Source: Gyrodactylus bullatarudis | Lineage: Eukaryota > Platyhelminthes > Monogenea > Gyrodactylidea > Gyrodactylidae | Length of the DNA stretch: 64,000 nucleotides | Assembly (NCBI GenBank): GCA_012064415.1 | Contig: SSNU01000119.1 | Span: forward strand, 310,001-374,000 | Reading direction: 5' to 3' | Shown here: one piece after another, positions 44,006 through 56,025 of the stretch | Position numbering within the stretch: position 1 is the first letter of the stretch | How the letters are laid out: the number at the start of each line of letters is the position of its first letter | Position numbers and translations under genes: made by a program | Notes under the pieces: generated by a model | Seen by the model: the letters and a program-made list of their open reading frames with translations, nothing else | What the model was told of the DNA's origin: nothing | The model's database searches: none

Positions 44006-44446
44006 ATGACCGAACAACTTAGACCTTTTAATCCAAATTTTGAGTATTCCTGCAAGGAGAAATGGGTCTGTATTTATCCAACATATATAAACTCAAAAAA
44101 ATCTCTTAATGAAGGAAGAAGAATTTCTATCAAACATGCATGTGAAAATCCCAAAAAGGGAGAGATCGAATCAGTCCTTCAGAGTATCAAATTGGCCCAT
44201 TTCTATGAGCCCAAAGTATACTGCAGAGATTTAGATCATATCGAACCATTCTCGAAGTGCAGATTCCGTGTGCATCTAAGGAATGATGATGGTACTCCGT
44301 GTAATCCCGAATTTCCAAATAAGCATTCCCTATTGGTATATCTCGGGGAGACTATTCCAAAGTTGAAAACACGTCAGTCTGTCGTAAACACTCCAGAGGC
44401 ATCCGCAGGCAAGAAAGGAGGTAAAAAGAGTGGAAAGCGTCGATGA
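44006..44446 (+). CDS. srp19: Signal recognition particle 19 kDa protein
   Basis: Binds the tips of SRP RNA helices 6 and 8 and allows SRP54 to load during SRP assembly. Intronless, 146 residues, the usual family length. Typical segments are WVCIYPTYINSKKSLNEGRR (N-terminal RNA-binding strand), GRRISIKHACENPK, and YCRDLDHIEPFSKCRFRVHL. The C-terminal tail is Lys/Gly-rich (GKKGGKKSGKRR), as in animal orthologues. The ATG at 44006 fits the family start. AATAAA at 44455-44460 is only 9 nt after the stop. Confidence 0.95.
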   Translation: MTEQLRPFNPNFEYSCKEKWVCIYPTYINSKKSLNEGRRISIKHACENPKKGEIESVLQSIKLAHFYEPKVYCRDLDHIEPFSKCRFRVHLRNDDGTPCNPEFPNKHSLLVYLGETIPKLKTRQSVVNTPEASAGKKGGKKSGKRR

Positions 44447-45503
44447 TCATTGCTAATAAACTTGTAACTATTTTGTGATTACGTGTTATTTTAAAATTAT
44501 TAATAAAAACAATAATATCACTACTATAAAGTAATTGTGTATTAAAATCAATTTTATTTTGGATATCCCTTTTAGTACATAGGATACGTTTATTTAGGCT
44601 CTTCAGTTTTGGTGATGGGAATCAATTTTTCTTTTCTTAAACACCAAAACGATTCTTTATTAATGGAGAGAAAATTGATTTTTCAAAGACTTGTCATCTC
44701 TCTCTTAGTCGTTCAATTATTTTTTGCTACTACTATCATGGTATGAACGTTCGACCTTATTTTTACACTCTTATAGAAAAAGAAGAGAGAGATGAAAAAT
44801 ACATTTTATGTCTTTTGTCCCTTCAGATTGTATCAAGTATATTCGTTTCTAAAAAAATTATTAGTTTAGTAATAATGTTCATTGAACATTGTTCAATCTG
44901 TTGACAAGACAAGATCAACAGAAATTACACAAACTTTGTTTAAATTACTACTACTACTACTACTGTATTATTATCAAGTATGAATGAAAGTAAAATTTCA
45001 TTGAATGAATAAGATGAAAACGGTCAAGTATTTTCATCTTGATTCTGATTGGTTAATCAAATAATTTGTAATTTTATTTTTCAATGGAATACATTTCCTT
45101 GGTACACTATGAATGTATACTATACAAACAGATTACTACCACCACCACCCCTGTATACAACAAATTTTACACGATAATTTGTATATTATGGGTGACAAAA
45201 TAATTTAAATCCAATCTACAAAATAGAGATTTCACAAGTGATTATACAATAATGTTATTATTATAATTATTACAATCAAAATAAAGACACACAAATACAA
45301 AAGAGAGGAATCTCGAATACATGAAAAGATCTCTTATCAAAAATTTATAACAAGGAGAGAGCTGTATTGTTTGATCTCGTCATCATCAACTACTACACCC
45401 AGATAAAAATAGAACAGATACCACAAATTGGGAAGTAAATCTTGACCAGATCGCCTTGTTCTTAAAGTGTCATTTTGATGAGATAACACAAAGACTTTTA
45501 TTC
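44447..45503. other. Intergenic region with (ACT)n microsatellite
   Basis: Contains an ACT trinucleotide run near 44946-44966 and a CCACCACC tract near 45138. It lies upstream of the DSL ligand and probably holds its promoter. No coding exon was recognised. Confidence 0.5.
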
Positions 45504-48500
45504 ATGCTAATCAAGTTTTTGACAATTTTGACGGCTTTCCTGGTCAGTTTAAATGTGAGTTCTCTCTTAAGGTTCTTTTAATATTCTATATTTAGTAAAT
45601 ATTATTTACTTCAATAGAATAGGAAATTTTAGAATTTTTTTCTACATAAGGACTTGCCTTCTCTTTGTATGTTTTATTGCATTGTATTTATGTAATGAAA
45701 TTTGTATGAAAAATCAAACAGGAACCTAAAACTCTTCAGAATAACAAAGGTCACTTGTAAGTAGTAGTCAGACCACCTTTTTGCAATTGAACACCTAAAA
45801 ATAGAACTTTGGCACTACTTTGGAGATATTTTACTTCAAAAACACAATTCGGCCAATTACCAAAATTGAAATCCTACTCCTAACCTCAACCTTTACAGGG
45901 TCAATGTTGGAATCATAGCGATTCTATCGTCGGGTCCTGCTCAACTCTTATTTTCAGAACGATTCTTAAAATTTTAAATCTTGCGCCTTATTCTTTTGAT
46001 TCGATTTCAGTAAAACAACCAGCTTTTATAAATCAAATTTCTTGTACCAATATATTGACTTAAATTTCACTATGCATTAATCATAAAAAGCTAATTGATT
46101 TTCCAAATCTACATGCCTTCAAAGGGTATACGAAAGGATTGTGGAAAATTGTCCCCTGAGATCTGAGAGACCATCTTAATGAGCAGCTATACAAAAAAAA
46201 GAAATTCTATCTTACTCTTGAGTTTCTTAAAAGCACCAAGAAAAAATCTTAGTTTCAATTGAAAATAAACCTGATTGAAGGCAGTTTTTCAGGCCCTCTG
46301 AATCAGAATTTGATAAGTTTATTCATATAAATTAGGATAATACAAATTTTTCGGCTATTTCCTCATTTGATAGAGAATTGAATTTTTCAGAAAAAAATCC
46401 TCTCGAATAAAATCTTTCTAAAAAAGATAATTTTAAAATACGCGCCAAAAAACTTTGAATGAATTTCAATACGATTATTGATAAAATTCACGTTTTTTAG
46501 CAATTTGTATGACTTTTCGGATGGGAATTATTCTAATAGTTATTTTAAACCTCTTGGCAACATATCCTTTTCTGAAAATTTTATTGCGTTTTGAAGAATT
46601 TGATAATTCATAAATAACAGGTCTCATTGCAATAAAAATTGTTCATGTTTCCTTTCATTGACTGGGTATTTGAGTAAGCCTAATTTTTCAACTTTTCCCA
46701 CCGCTAATCTCATTTTGAAGATTATCGAAAACCATGCATTTCTTTCTATAAAACCATACGTTTGTTCGAGTTTGTTCTGATATACAAAATCTCGATTGAA
46801 AATGACAATTTTTGAACTCGCGCCAAGATTTTTTCAATGAATTTTACTATGAGAAAGAATAAAATTAAGATTTTTGAATAGTGAAAATTGAGTCTTTTTT
46901 CACATGTTGAAAGAAATTCCTAGAAATTTAGGTAAATTTTAATGGTTTTAGGGAAAATGCGATTTTTGTATATCAGAACATGAAAAATTTTAATTTTGAC
47001 TTTCAAAAATGTGTTTTTAATGGTTAAAACATCAATTTTTGATTGAGGCATGGAACAGTGTATTTTGCAATACCCTACTGGGTATCTTAATTTATCTCTT
47101 ATCCAGTATTTGGTAGTGTATTTGTATTCTCTCTCATGGGCTTGAGTTCATCTTTTCTTCTTAGATTACATAGAAATATATTAAGTTGGGGGAGAGTCTA
47201 CTCATTAGATCGATATTCCTTTTTTCTCGTATCGATAAACAAAGGTAAAGGTTAATTTCCCCATCCTTTCTCCTCTCAGAGGTAAACATTCAAGATGAAA
47301 TCAAACTCTAAGCAACAATGGCCTTAGTTAAGATAGAGAGTCAAATTGAAATGTGTAGTAAGGATGATAGGATGAACTAGGAATAGAAGGATGGACTCCA
47401 CTTACTCATCTGCTTCAAGGAAAAGATACTCACTTCCTCTTCTTTACAAATTGTGTGTCTCTCTTTCACGATAGAAATTTCGTTCAACTACTGGCCACTT
47501 TCCACAGACCATGGATAGAATGAAAGATATCAATTTCACTAAGAATATATTGCTTCCCAGTATGGGGTAGAACAGGCATCCTGAATTAAATTGAGAGCAA
47601 TGAATCAACAATTTGCATAACAACTATAATTATACACTACTCATATATACACTCGTATATCTCTGGGGTACTTCCCATTACAAATGCTATGCTCGTTTCT
47701 TTTTCAATAAATGATCCTTTTCCTAAATCTTATTCACAATTGGTTCAACCTCTGCGAGTAGTAGACCTTTTAGAATGCAATAAACTTGTAAAGGTATCAC
47801 AAACGAGGTTGACCATCTAAAAAGGTTTCTAACCAAGAAACCAATTGGAAATATTCACTAAGACAAAGCTGTTTTTAATGATTAAAGATTGATTGAGCCA
47901 GAAATTTACAGACATTCTGAAATAAATCAGAACTTGAACTTAATATCAGACTTGTAAATTGCCAGAAAAAAATATCAGACCTGGAATGAAAGGTTATTAA
48001 AGTTGGTTGAATTTTTAATTAATCTAGAAAACTCGAAAAAAACTAAGATGGCTAGAAGAAAATTTCTGTCTCATTTGTACACAATAGAAAGAAGATTTTC
48101 TTCTCTAAATGCCGATAAGGTCAGTATTATATTAGAATCGTATTAAAATTGCATTAAAATGTCTAAATGATGGTTCCTTACTGAAAGGTCATTAGGTTAA
48201 CTTGAAGAGAATTCAGAAATTTCATCTCTTCTATTTAATGAACAATTTTTAAACAATAATTAATTGATAATCGAACGTCTGACTAATACGTCAAGATTGC
48301 TGAAAGAATTACAATCTTGGAAGAACTCTTGTAAGACCCCTAATCAAATGAAAAGATCCTAGAGTGAACTCAAGAAGAACTCTTATTCGAGAAATGTTGA
48401 GAAACAAATGTGTGTTTTTGTTTAAATAATAGTTAGAAATACTCTTTCTCAAAACTAAAAACGATTAAACAAAAGAAGGACCAATCAGAAATATTTCAAT

Positions 48501-51500
48501 ATAAAAGCTAAAGAGTAAACCAAACCTGGCATCGACTTTCTTAACAATAAGAAATCTTTCTCTTATTCCCAGTAAGAAAATGAAACGATTAAGAAATTAG
48601 AAAGTTTTGCATTCAAGAAAGAGTAATAAGAATAAGTCTACCTCTGGAGATTTGAGAAATCTCCCGGCAATCATTTCTACATCCACTGTCTCCCCTGTAG
48701 TGTTGAAGGAGTTATGTAGATTTCAAGCTTGTTAGTCTGATCTAATTTCATCTTCTTAAATCGATTTCTTCCAGTTATATATTATACTGGACTGTGATAG
48801 CATTTATCAAACTGAATAAAACTTTAATTTTTTCAATTAAAGGCGGAAGCAAATGTTACTGTAACGGTAACCCTTGATATTGAAACCAAGGACTGCGAAA
48901 GAGGTGTCAACGTTGTCGAGTTAAGCGTTGGAGATTTACTTCAGTCGTGAGTTTTTTTCTTTCAAAGTTTAGAAATATGTAAGAAAATATATTTAGAACC
49001 AAATGCACATTTCTCAAAGGATCAGCAGTGGTCTCTCTTTGAAAATGATAAAGTTAAAGTTTGAATGAAAAATAATAATTTACAATTTACATAGAAATAG
49101 TATAAGTTAAAGAATATAAGAGTTATGAATGGAAATAAGAATATTATGTAAGCTGAAAAAACACCCAGAACTCTTCAATAAATAGCAACAGTGAAGAGAA
49201 AAAGCTCACATAGGCCATGGCAGTTGAAGATTAAATGAATAATTCTTTTGAACACACAAATTAGGTTTATACATGTTGATGAAAAATTTCTCCTTCACCC
49301 ACACATCTGTGCTTTCATCCCCTGGGTTTTTTTATAAGATGGAAGAATTAGAAATTGAAGCAGCATGGTTTTCCTGTTTTAGATGTCTGGTCACCGCGGT
49401 ATCTTTATTGAGGTGATCATGCGATCTTGTTGACAACTTCCAATAGTACGCCCTATATAGGAAGCACCACAGTCACAAATTTTATCTTTAGAATTATCAT
49501 CTTTGGGAATTTAGAGAAGACTTTTATTAAAGGCTTTTATTCCATCAGTTTTCATCAGAATCTTCTACCTAGTAAATATGAGCCTTTTTTGATTTTTAAA
49601 AAAATACGAATTTTTTCATTAAGAAATCGAATTATTTATCGAGTTAGCCCCAAACTTCCATTCTTTTGAACTTTGAGTTAACCTTTTATCATTTCAAAGT
49701 GAGCGAGTGATCCGAATTTCAAGTAGAGAAAATGATCGAAAAATAAAAATTCGATTTTCACAATCTGATTCGCCCCATTTTATTTCTTTGTCTAATTGAT
49801 CAATCTTTCCCTTTGATATTAGGAAAAATTTTCAACTCAACGTTCAAAATAATGGAAGTTTGGGGCTAACACAAGATTTGAAATGTGCGATAAAAATTGA
49901 TTTTCAAAATATCTTGAACAAATTCTATTTCTTGATGAAAAATCTGAGAAATTTTATAAAAATCAAAAATATACATTTTTAATATCAACATAGAACGATG
50001 AACAAAATTAGAAATCCTCTGATTGGATCTAAAGGAAAAAAAGTAATCTTATTGTACAAACCAAGATAATTTGAAAAATTTTACATTGAATAGGTTCAAT
50101 CAATTTTCCGATGATTTGGCGATATTTAAATAGGAAATATTCTATTATCGAAGAGAAAACTAGGAAGCAAATCATCTGGTCCTGATACGAAACATAATTA
50201 ATCTAAGATTTCTGAGATTATTACCTACTCTCAGAAGCAGAAGGCTGAAGGCTAAATCTACAGGTACATGAAGCTTTCTGACTTTTTTCTTTATCAAAAA
50301 TCAATGTCATTTCATTTGTACTGTACTTTAAGCCCAACCCCGCTCTATTACTGAGGAACAATCAGGAGAGTGATTATTCTACGTACTTTTTTTCTAATTA
50401 TGAGTACAACACATCAAAATACATTCGGCCGGTTACAAAATGTTATAATAATACACACTGATTCGTCAATAAACAATTCCAGACAGCCTATTTTTTTATT
50501 TCGTTTTTTTGGCGGCTGGTATGCTATTAAAAGTAAGACGGATTACACGATGGATTCCATCTTTAAATTCAGAATTTAATTTTAATTTCAACTTCATTTT
50601 CCTCAAGATTATAATCTTGGTAACTATCAACCAATCTTATTTGGAAAATAAACACATTTAATATCAGCTACAGTTACAGTTTTCCTATAAATATCGCTAA
50701 AAGAGTTATACAGAACCTTTTTCAAGCCTTAGAAAAATGTCCTTCTAATAATCTCCGTCGTATAGAAAGTAAAGCTGGATGATTGTTTAAACAGAAACTC
50801 TAGAGGGATCATTTTTCCCCAAGAAAGATTATGATTTCATTCAGGAATAGGATTTTGAATAGTGAAATAAAAATTAAATAAGATATACTGTGATCGAGAT
50901 CAGTGCTTCGGTTATCTTAACAATCTTATCCCACACTTGATACAATACAATTCCTCAACGCTAATCCAGATAAAAAGGGAAATTTTCAGATTGTCTTCTT
51001 ATAATTTTCTCGATTTGAAAATTCATTCATTTCCACACTTGTTCATTCATTATTGTAGTTCAGCATAACCAGTGTGAAAAGATTCTCTTTGATTTGATTC
51101 TGGGTTTTGTCTTTTGTATCATTATAATAATTCCATCAAATATCATATTGTATTGTTCATTGTTTAGATATCCAGGAAGGAAAACGGAAAAAAGAGGGAT
51201 TATCATATTCTGATCCGTCATCTCTCATTCTCACAATCAAGATTTTTAATATGATTTTAATTGTTATTTATTATTCACTTTCAAGTCCCTCGATGAAACC
51301 GATGCTAAAGGCAACAGTTTAACCGATAGAAGGAATAAAAATTGATAAAATTTATTTTTCGAAAATACATTTAAACTTTTGAATTGGCGCGGGTTTTTTC
51401 AAACTTTTTTTATATCAAGGTTTGAGAAGTCCAGAAAAGTAAATTAAACTATATCAAAAGTTGTATAGGTTACTCAATTATCGTAAGAAGACGCTATTGC

Positions 51501-54500
51501 TATTGCTGGCAAAACCATTGAGATTAAAGAAAATTTAAAAACAGTTCAGGGCCTCTAAAAGTTTATTTATTTATGAACTTTTTGTTTGTCTTTTGCATTG
51601 TTTTGTTATATAATATATACACACAGTGTATCTAGTCCAGGGGGTCACACATTTTGGTTTAGTTCTTCTACTCCTGCTATGCTTCAACTCATCTTGTCTC
51701 GTCAAGGTTTATTTTTGTGATGATTTCTCGGAGTGATTCACTCAAGAAACTTTTTTCCGAGTCAACTCCGTGTAGATATGGATGAAAGGCAGTCTACTAA
51801 ATCTATTTATTTCCAGCCAAAAGTATGCCAAAGAAAGTATTTACACTCAGAGCTCTTGTAATAACAAGAAGAGTCCTCAGTTCCATTTCATTATTGATAA
51901 CTTGGTGAGTAATATAGAAACATTTTCAAATCTAAAAGTAATTTCCTTTCCATACTACGTCATCAACAAAAGGAGATGTGATCCCAGCAAATTTTAATTA
52001 ATTAATTAATTGAATTATTCATTTCAGAATAAGCCCTTACTTATCGATCCGATTGTCAATGCCAATGGTAAAGAGATTAAGCTTAGATCTATCGAGGTTG
52101 ATCTGACTCAAAACGAGGAAAAATGGACCTCAGATCCAGATATACACTAGTGAGTTTTTCATCCGGATTGGTTGTTTAATATATCTGGAAACTCGGTTTC
52201 TAGAATCCGTACTCGAGTTATTCATTGTTACAGGGAATCTATATCTTCAAGGAAGTCTCAAGACTCCCTAGGGAGTTTTATGACTAACTTATATACGTGC
52301 CGATGGGGGAAGGGGTTCTCAAAGTATTTTTTAGTTCAAGAGTTTACTAGCCTTTGGAAACATGACATATGTTCGTCATATATGCTAAGTAATAATAGAA
52401 AAATTAATCAGATTTTTCAACTTTCTAGCAATCTATCTTTCAAGACAAGCTACAAGTGTACCAAAGAGTTTTACGGGCAATATTGCGAGAAGCATTGTGT
52501 TGAGGACGATATCCGCCATTATTGTGACGAGATGGGCAATAAGAAATGCAAGAGTCATCACATTTATCTAACCGACAAGGACATTTGTATTTATGATACA
52601 TGCTCTAAAATGTTGGATTATTGTATGAACAATGGTGTGTGTATAAATCCAGTTAAAGAAACATCAAAGGCCTCTTGTGAATGTCCTGACGGATACACCG
52701 GTCTCAAATGTGAAGCAATGCTCACCGATGAGCCTACGACTGTTGAGACAACCCAGCTTCCATCTACCACAAAGGAGATGCCAGCAATTATATCAGCTCC
52801 ATTCACGACATCAACAACAACCACAGAACACTCTCTTACAGTAAGCCATCTTTCCTTTATCCATAGATATTAGAGTAGGCCAAAATTTTCAACTTTTCCC
52901 AGCGCTAATCTCATACGTTTTCGAGTTTGTTCTGATATAGAAAATCTAGATTGAAAATGACAATTTTTGAAAACGCGCCGAAATTCCTTCAATGAATTTT
53001 ACTACGAGAAAGAACAAAATTAAGATTTTTGAATAGTTTTTATAGTATTTTGAATAAAAATGGGGCTTAGAGTAAAAATTGATGTTGAAAGAAATTTACA
53101 GGAAATTAGGTAAATTTTGATGATTTTAGGGAAAATGAGATTTTTGTATATCAGAAAATTTTCAATTTGACTTTAAAAATGTGTTTTTCTCTGTTTAAAC
53201 ATCAATTTTTGGTTAAGACATGGAACAGTGTTCGGGGAAAATATTATTTTGTATTACCCTAATAGATATATACGTAAATACTTCTCTACAACCTACAAAT
53301 CGACGCTATAAATCCACTTCAGTCTCCAACTTCCAAAGATGAATAATAAGAACCTTTGTCAGGGAAGGCTTAAACCTTAAAAACATTAGATGAGTTCAAC
53401 ATTGAAATAATGAATTATCTTGTTCGTTTTCTTTATGGTGAAAAAAAATACTGCTTAGTGATTTATTTCGATAAACGCTATAAAATGTTTACCAGGATAA
53501 ATCTTTGGCTAATAATGCTTTGTACTTTGAAATGCTAATTCATACCATGTTCTCACTTTTATTTTTAATAAAAGACGAATGCTGTACAGATTAATCAAAA
53601 AGATATGAAAAAGACATCCCTTCCAACCTCGCCACAAACAATCCTCATCGGTATATTCATCGTTTCAGTCATGTGTATCATATTAGTTATAATCCTCGGC
53701 GTTGTTGCATACACCTCATGTCGTCGGGGTAATACTCCGATAAAAGTTAATCCTCAGTAAGTCATACCAGATTATTTTGGATAGATCCTTTGCTAATTTC
53801 TATCCTTAGCCTAACAGGTCCTCCAAATATGAATAATATTTTCGCACAATCTGGAAATGTCCAACCAATTTATCTTGATGGGAATGGCCAATTTGGCACG
53901 TACGATGACACCCCTTATTACCAAAAATCTCAAAACTTTGTCGATCCAAGGAACTTTAACTCGACAATTGATCAATTCCCATATCCAACTGACACAATAC
54001 GCAGCCAGAGTTCAGCAATGTTTATGACGAAGCAGGACCAGAATTACTTCCAGCCTGATAACGAATCGTTAATTTTGAGTCCCACAATAACTGGTAATAA
54101 GCCGACGTATCATTCAATTAGTGAATCGATTAATGACGATATTGCTCTGAGCAATTTATACTCAAAATACAACACTGATAATGTTCACGATATTGGGGGA
54201 ACTCTACAGAACGGCAAGTATAGCTTCATGCATGGTGCATCTATCGGGGATTCTGGCCAAAAATACAACTACCAGGATTGCGGCTATCAATCGAGTACTC
54301 TTAATAAGAGATATTCGCAAATCAACTTTATGAATTACAATTATCCGATAACATTACCAAAACAATTCTCCGAAAGCTTCTACGATACCTGGAAGACACC
54401 ATATTCTGATTTTCACCTAAAGGATTATCCGGATACATCAAAGATGTCACGTAAAGACTCGAAACCTGTCATAAGTCCCACAGAACCGATTCGTAATCAT

Positions 54501-54611
54501 GTAGAAAATTCAACAAACATCCAGGAAATCAACAAGAATATTGTCAATGAATCTGATGATTTAAAGTCAGAGAAGAAATCTTCCCCAAAGCCTCCGATCG
54601 AGTTCTCTTGA
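45504..54611 (+). CDS. Compact DSL-domain Notch ligand
   Basis: Membrane ligand of the Delta/Serrate/LAG-2 class. Exons 45504-45554, 48843-48946, 51817-51904, 52028-52149, 52429-52840, 53575-53756 and 53810-54611 join in phase to 586 codons plus stop. Exon 1 is a signal peptide (MLIKFLTILTAFLVSLN). Residues 18-121 take the place of the N-terminal MNNL/C2 module. The DSL domain has six cysteines at 132, 141, 145, 154, 162 and 175 (YKCTKEFYGQYCEKHC). One EGF repeat follows with cysteines 180, 187, 193, 205, 207 and 216. A Thr/Ser/Pro stalk, one membrane segment (about 282-306) and a long 280-residue Asn/Ser/Tyr-rich tail complete it. One EGF repeat is far fewer than in Delta or Jagged and recalls the short nematode ligands. 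AATAAA lies at 54755-54760. Confidence 0.85.
46670..47077 (-). mobile_element. hAT-like MITE, copy 4, with 8-bp target duplication
   Basis: 408-bp element in reverse orientation in intron 1 of the DSL gene. The ends are TTGAGTAAGCC… and …AATACCCTA, flanked on both sides by CTGGGTAT (46662-46669 and 47078-47085). An 8-bp duplication of the form nTnnnnAn and short TAGRG-type ends are known features of hAT elements. There is no coding capacity. Confidence 0.85.
48970..49477 (-). mobile_element. Penelope-like element, 3' fragment, near-identical copy
   Basis: About 508 bp almost identical to 33474-33978, differing by a handful of substitutions and a 1-nt deletion (caacttcc-aatag). It ends abruptly at cagtcaca, where the older copy continues into more GIY-YIG codons, so the 5' truncation point differs. 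It lies antisense in intron 2 of the DSL gene and includes the hammerhead-like motif at 48997-49036. Confidence 0.85.
49478..51816. other. Rest of DSL gene intron 2
   Basis: AT-rich intronic sequence with no recognised exon, RNA gene or repeat beyond the Penelope fragment at its left end. Open frames at 49427-49669 and 50370-50579 have no support. Confidence 0.4.
52871..53261 (-). mobile_element. hAT-like MITE, copy 5, with 8-bp target duplication
   Basis: 391-bp element in intron 5 of the DSL gene, reverse orientation, with ends TAGAGTAGGCC… and …TATTACCCTA. The sequence ATAGATAT lies exactly on both sides (52863-52870 and 53262-53269), an intact 8-bp target duplication of the nTnnnnAn type. 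Confidence 0.88.
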
Positions 54612-56025
54612 AAGGAGAAGAATTAACTAATCAAAGTCTCAGAGCTAATTAGAAATGTCAAGCAGAGGGAAAATCAAGAAAATCCTATCCTACTAAGAGG
54701 AAAAACTATTGATTTACATCAATCTTTACATTAATTAATTAATTTGAAACATTTAATAAAAACCAAAATTTACTTGTAAATAATAATGATACTATTCAGT
54801 GATTAGAATGTAATTATTACAGAACAACTTAAAGTATGTTTATTGAAGAAGAAAAAACATTGGATCATCAAACCTTCTGTATAAAATTGGTTGATTATTA
54901 CAATTAAATTAAACCAACGAAAATCTTTTACATGATTGCAATTATGAAGAAAAGTGTTGGGTTATTTTCATACTGAACTAAAAACTGTATAGTTCTTGAC
55001 AGGGAATGTGAAAAAGTAGATTTGTATCATCTCGCAGATGAATAAAAAATGCTTTGGTACTACGAATATCAAATTTGTCAAAAAGTATGTATCGGTTTTT
55101 AGCGGACATGCATGATTGATCGTTAAGGATAACCAATGTAGGTAGATATAGATGTATTGATAACTAAAGTGACAAGAAAGAGTTCATTTGGGTACGAATA
55201 CATTCGTAAAGCATCACGCAATTGAAAGTACATAATAAAAGAGATGATTAATATTGTAGTTACTTTGGAAGTTAATTTAATTATCGTGAATCTACTTTGA
55301 AGTAAATGTATAAACTAATAAAACTTTTATAGAGGGCTGTAGATTTCATGTTAAAATACCTAATTTTCACTAGTAACGAAGATGAAATTCAAGTTCGGAA
55401 TTGACAAATTATAAAATGAGAAAAATTGGATAAACTTTTTATTTTTTTGAATCAAAAAAGTCCTCAATTTCTCATTTTCTGTATATCGCTACATTAGTTT
55501 TTATGGAAATAAATATTTTTAACGTCATGTTCTTACTTTGAAGTAATATCATGATTGATTAAAAAAGCTTGTCCATCAAATCCACTCTGTGTATAATGAA
55601 GATCTCAAAATTTATAGGAAAAATATGAACTGTAGTTTAATTCTTCAAATAGTAAACTCTTTTTATTTGTCTTTTATCTGATTCTTACTTTGTACAATTT
55701 AGATTTATTTCATTATAGGTAATGTGTATCTGGATGAAAGTATACAAGCTATCAGAACAAGTAGCTTTGCTCTTGAAATGGATGGGAAGCGTTTCTTTTT
55801 CAATAAAAGTTACCTAAAAAACTGGTCATTTCATCATTCAAATCATTGTTTTTGTTTCCTATGAGATTTACATAGATTTTATAGATATTCTTTTTCAGTT
55901 TCGACTAGTTTCAAATAAACATGTGAGTAAATATGTGAGGGGGGAGGGAGGGTTAGGCATTGGTCAGGGAGTTAGAGGGGACTATTATTCCAAGAGATCA
56001 AGGGGTCGAGGGGAGGGGGAAGTAA
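54612..56025. other. Convergent intergenic region with G-rich tract
   Basis: 3' flanks of the DSL gene (+) and the unknown membrane protein (-). Bases 55938-56022 on the plus strand hold several runs of three to six G (GGGGGGAGGGAGGG, GGGG, GGGGAGGGGG), able in principle to form G-quadruplex DNA. On the minus strand it would be a C-rich 3' untranslated region starting right after the stop at 56026. Confidence 0.55.

Noticed and set aside
49427..49669. 80-codon frame at the end of the Penelope fragment
   Set aside because: It starts in reverse orientation to the real element frame and runs into intronic sequence.
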